Of a stretch of DNA of 64,000 nucleotides, positions 63,120-64,000 are shown piece after piece. Location of the stretch: contig CAVXBV010000001.1 of the NCBI GenBank assembly GCA_963760125.1, forward strand, positions 35,644-99,643, in the 5' to 3' direction. Under the pieces are notes generated by a model. It had not been told where the DNA came from. It saw nothing but the letters and a program-made list of their open reading frames with translations, and did not search any database. Every line of letters starts with the position of its first letter. The stretch's first letter is position 1. The translations under genes and the position numbers were made by a program. The stretch is from RYN-111 sp963760125. Its GTDB lineage: Bacteria; Actinomycetota; Actinomycetes; Mycobacteriales; SCTD01.

Positions 63120-63947
63120 TTCGTGCGTGAGGGGAAGGCCGGTTTCTGGGTCAAGGTCCCCTCCCAGGGCCTTGACGATCTCCGGGTCGTAGAGCTCGAG
63201 GAGCCGCCGGGCGAAGGCGAGCTTGTCGGCGACACGCTGCCCCTTGGGCTGGGCGGTGCTCCAGAGTTCGAGGTTCTCGGGACGGTTGTCGAGGCGATCC
63301 CCGTTCTTGTGGTGAACGGTCTCCTCCGGGGTCAGCGGTCGGCCGAGCATCTCCGCCATCACCAGCCGGTGTTCGAAGTCCGCATGGCGTCCCTCGGGCA
63401 CCAGGTGACGCCGTTCCGGTGAGACCGACATCCACCAGTAGCCGTTGCTGATCGACCCGGCTCCGGTGACGATCCGCACCGGACCACCGGCGAGCGGATC
63501 GCCGTACAGCTTCCAGCGCTTGTAGTGCGAGCGGCAGTGCTGAGCCGAGTGTGCGCCGCGCGTACAGCCGTCGACGGTGCAGAGGTCGTTGACGGGTCGA
63601 CGGAGGGGCACGTCCGCCTGGACGTCGCCCTGGCGACTCCACCGCAGGTAGTGACCGTGACACCAGCCTCGCGTGACTGCACCGCGGCCGCAGGTCTCCA
63701 CGGCACAGGTCAGGGGGACTGGATCGGGTTGGACGTCGCCGGCACGAAGTACCTGACGGTAGTGACGCTCGCAGTAGGCGCGGGCGTAGCTCACGGCGCC
63801 GCAGTCCTCGGCCTGGCACGTCGCGGCGGATCGTCGTCGCATCTCCCGGCCGTCAGGGCGCCCTGCGCGCTGCCATGCCTTGTAGTGCCGGGAGCACAAC
63901 CCGCGCGCCAGTACGAGCGCTGAGCAGTCGGTCTCTGAGCACGCCAC
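63099..63947 (-). CDS. HNH endonuclease with four Cys-rich modules
   Basis: 282 residues from GTG 63947, eight bases after GGAGG; GTG 63956 overlaps that site. The C-terminal half is a homing-type HNH_3 domain: EHRLVMAEMLGRPLTPEETV, then HHKNGDRLDNRPENLELW. The N-terminal half has four repeats of a C-x4-C...C-x2-HY unit (CSETDCSALV...LCSRHYKAW; CQAEDCG...YCERHYRQV; CAVETCG...WCHGHYLRW; CTVDGCT...HCRSHYKRW), each a probable small zinc finger for DNA binding. It lies against tRNA-Glu, suggesting a mobile origin. No integrase is seen. Confidence 0.85.
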   Translation of the reverse strand: MACSETDCSALVLARGLCSRHYKAWQRAGRPDGREMRRRSAATCQAEDCGAVSYARAYCERHYRQVLRAGDVQPDPVPLTCAVETCGRGAVTRGWCHGHYLRWSRQGDVQADVPLRRPVNDLCTVDGCTRGAHSAQHCRSHYKRWKLYGDPLAGGPVRIVTGAGSISNGYWWMSVSPERRHLVPEGRHADFEHRLVMAEMLGRPLTPEETVHHKNGDRLDNRPENLELWSTAQPKGQRVADKLAFARRLLELYDPEIVKALGGDLDPETGLPLTHELPDHKK

Positions 63948-64000
63948 GCGCCTCACCTCCGACGGCGAGGATGCCAGCGGGCTCCGACAGTTCTCGACGG

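Overview
The window looks like chromosome of a high-G+C actinobacterium, most likely a member of the Propionibacteriales such as Nocardioidaceae. This rests on the very G/C-rich third codon positions, the many GTG and TTG starts, the GlgE alpha-glucan pathway, short-form ketol-acid reductoisomerase, the gatCAB cluster, and the gene order serA-leuA-leuB-ilvE-cimA-gltX-tRNA-Gln-tRNA-Glu. Family and genus are inference. Almost everything reads as core metabolism. I see no prophage, IS element, CRISPR array or rRNA.

Layout. (a) 1-7.2 kb: a cut-off secreted LVIVD-repeat protein, then propionate and acyl-CoA genes (methylmalonyl-CoA epimerase, thiolase, MeaB), two small conserved proteins, moaA with a hydrolase, a 46-residue secreted peptide missed by length-limited gene calling, and a thioredoxin-TPR protein. 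(b) 7.2-20.7 kb: alpha-glucan and trehalose metabolism. A coupled minus-strand operon glgE-treS-mak-glgB turns trehalose into branched glucan. glgP is divergent from glgE, and glgX (debranching) lies downstream of a 2H phosphoesterase and a GGDEF diguanylate cyclase. (c) 20.7-29.8 kb: a hydrolase and an acidic protein, enoyl-CoA hydratase, etfBA, an SDR, a degenerate PaaK-like protein, iscS and mnmA. (d) 29.8-31.6 kb: an accessory-looking patch with two GC-rich minisatellites on either side of an AbiEi/DUF559 protein. (e) 31.6-41.7 kb: a repeat-tailed basic protein, a MetE-like protein and ligA in one overlapping run, an ACT protein, gatC-gatA-VOC-gatB, YihY, a hydrolase and a PH protein. (f) 41.8-62.8 kb: branched-chain amino acid and serine synthesis (ilvD, ilvB-ilvN-ilvC, serA, leuA, leuB, ilvE, cimA) with unrelated small genes between, ending in gltX. 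(g) 62.9-64 kb: tRNA-Gln, tRNA-Glu and an HNH endonuclease gene.

Regulation is the most interesting layer. Three short leader peptides precede BCAA genes: MRLLVIVRQRDC before ilvB, MASLLLTGRDGASS before leuA and MSTVIIIAERVR before cimA. Each codes for the amino acid(s) made by its pathway. The ilvB and cimA leaders are followed by a hairpin and then a terminator with a T-rich tail. ilvB and leuB also share an upstream box ATGTGAGA-N6-TCCCAG. Across the window about 18 starts sit 6-7 bases (9 for cimA) downstream of a TANNNT-like -10 box with no ribosome binding site, the pattern of leaderless mRNAs. I used this to choose several starts.

Two genes (54894-55516 and 58815-59664) are split by single frameshifts, either decay or sequence error. 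leuC and leuD are not in the window.
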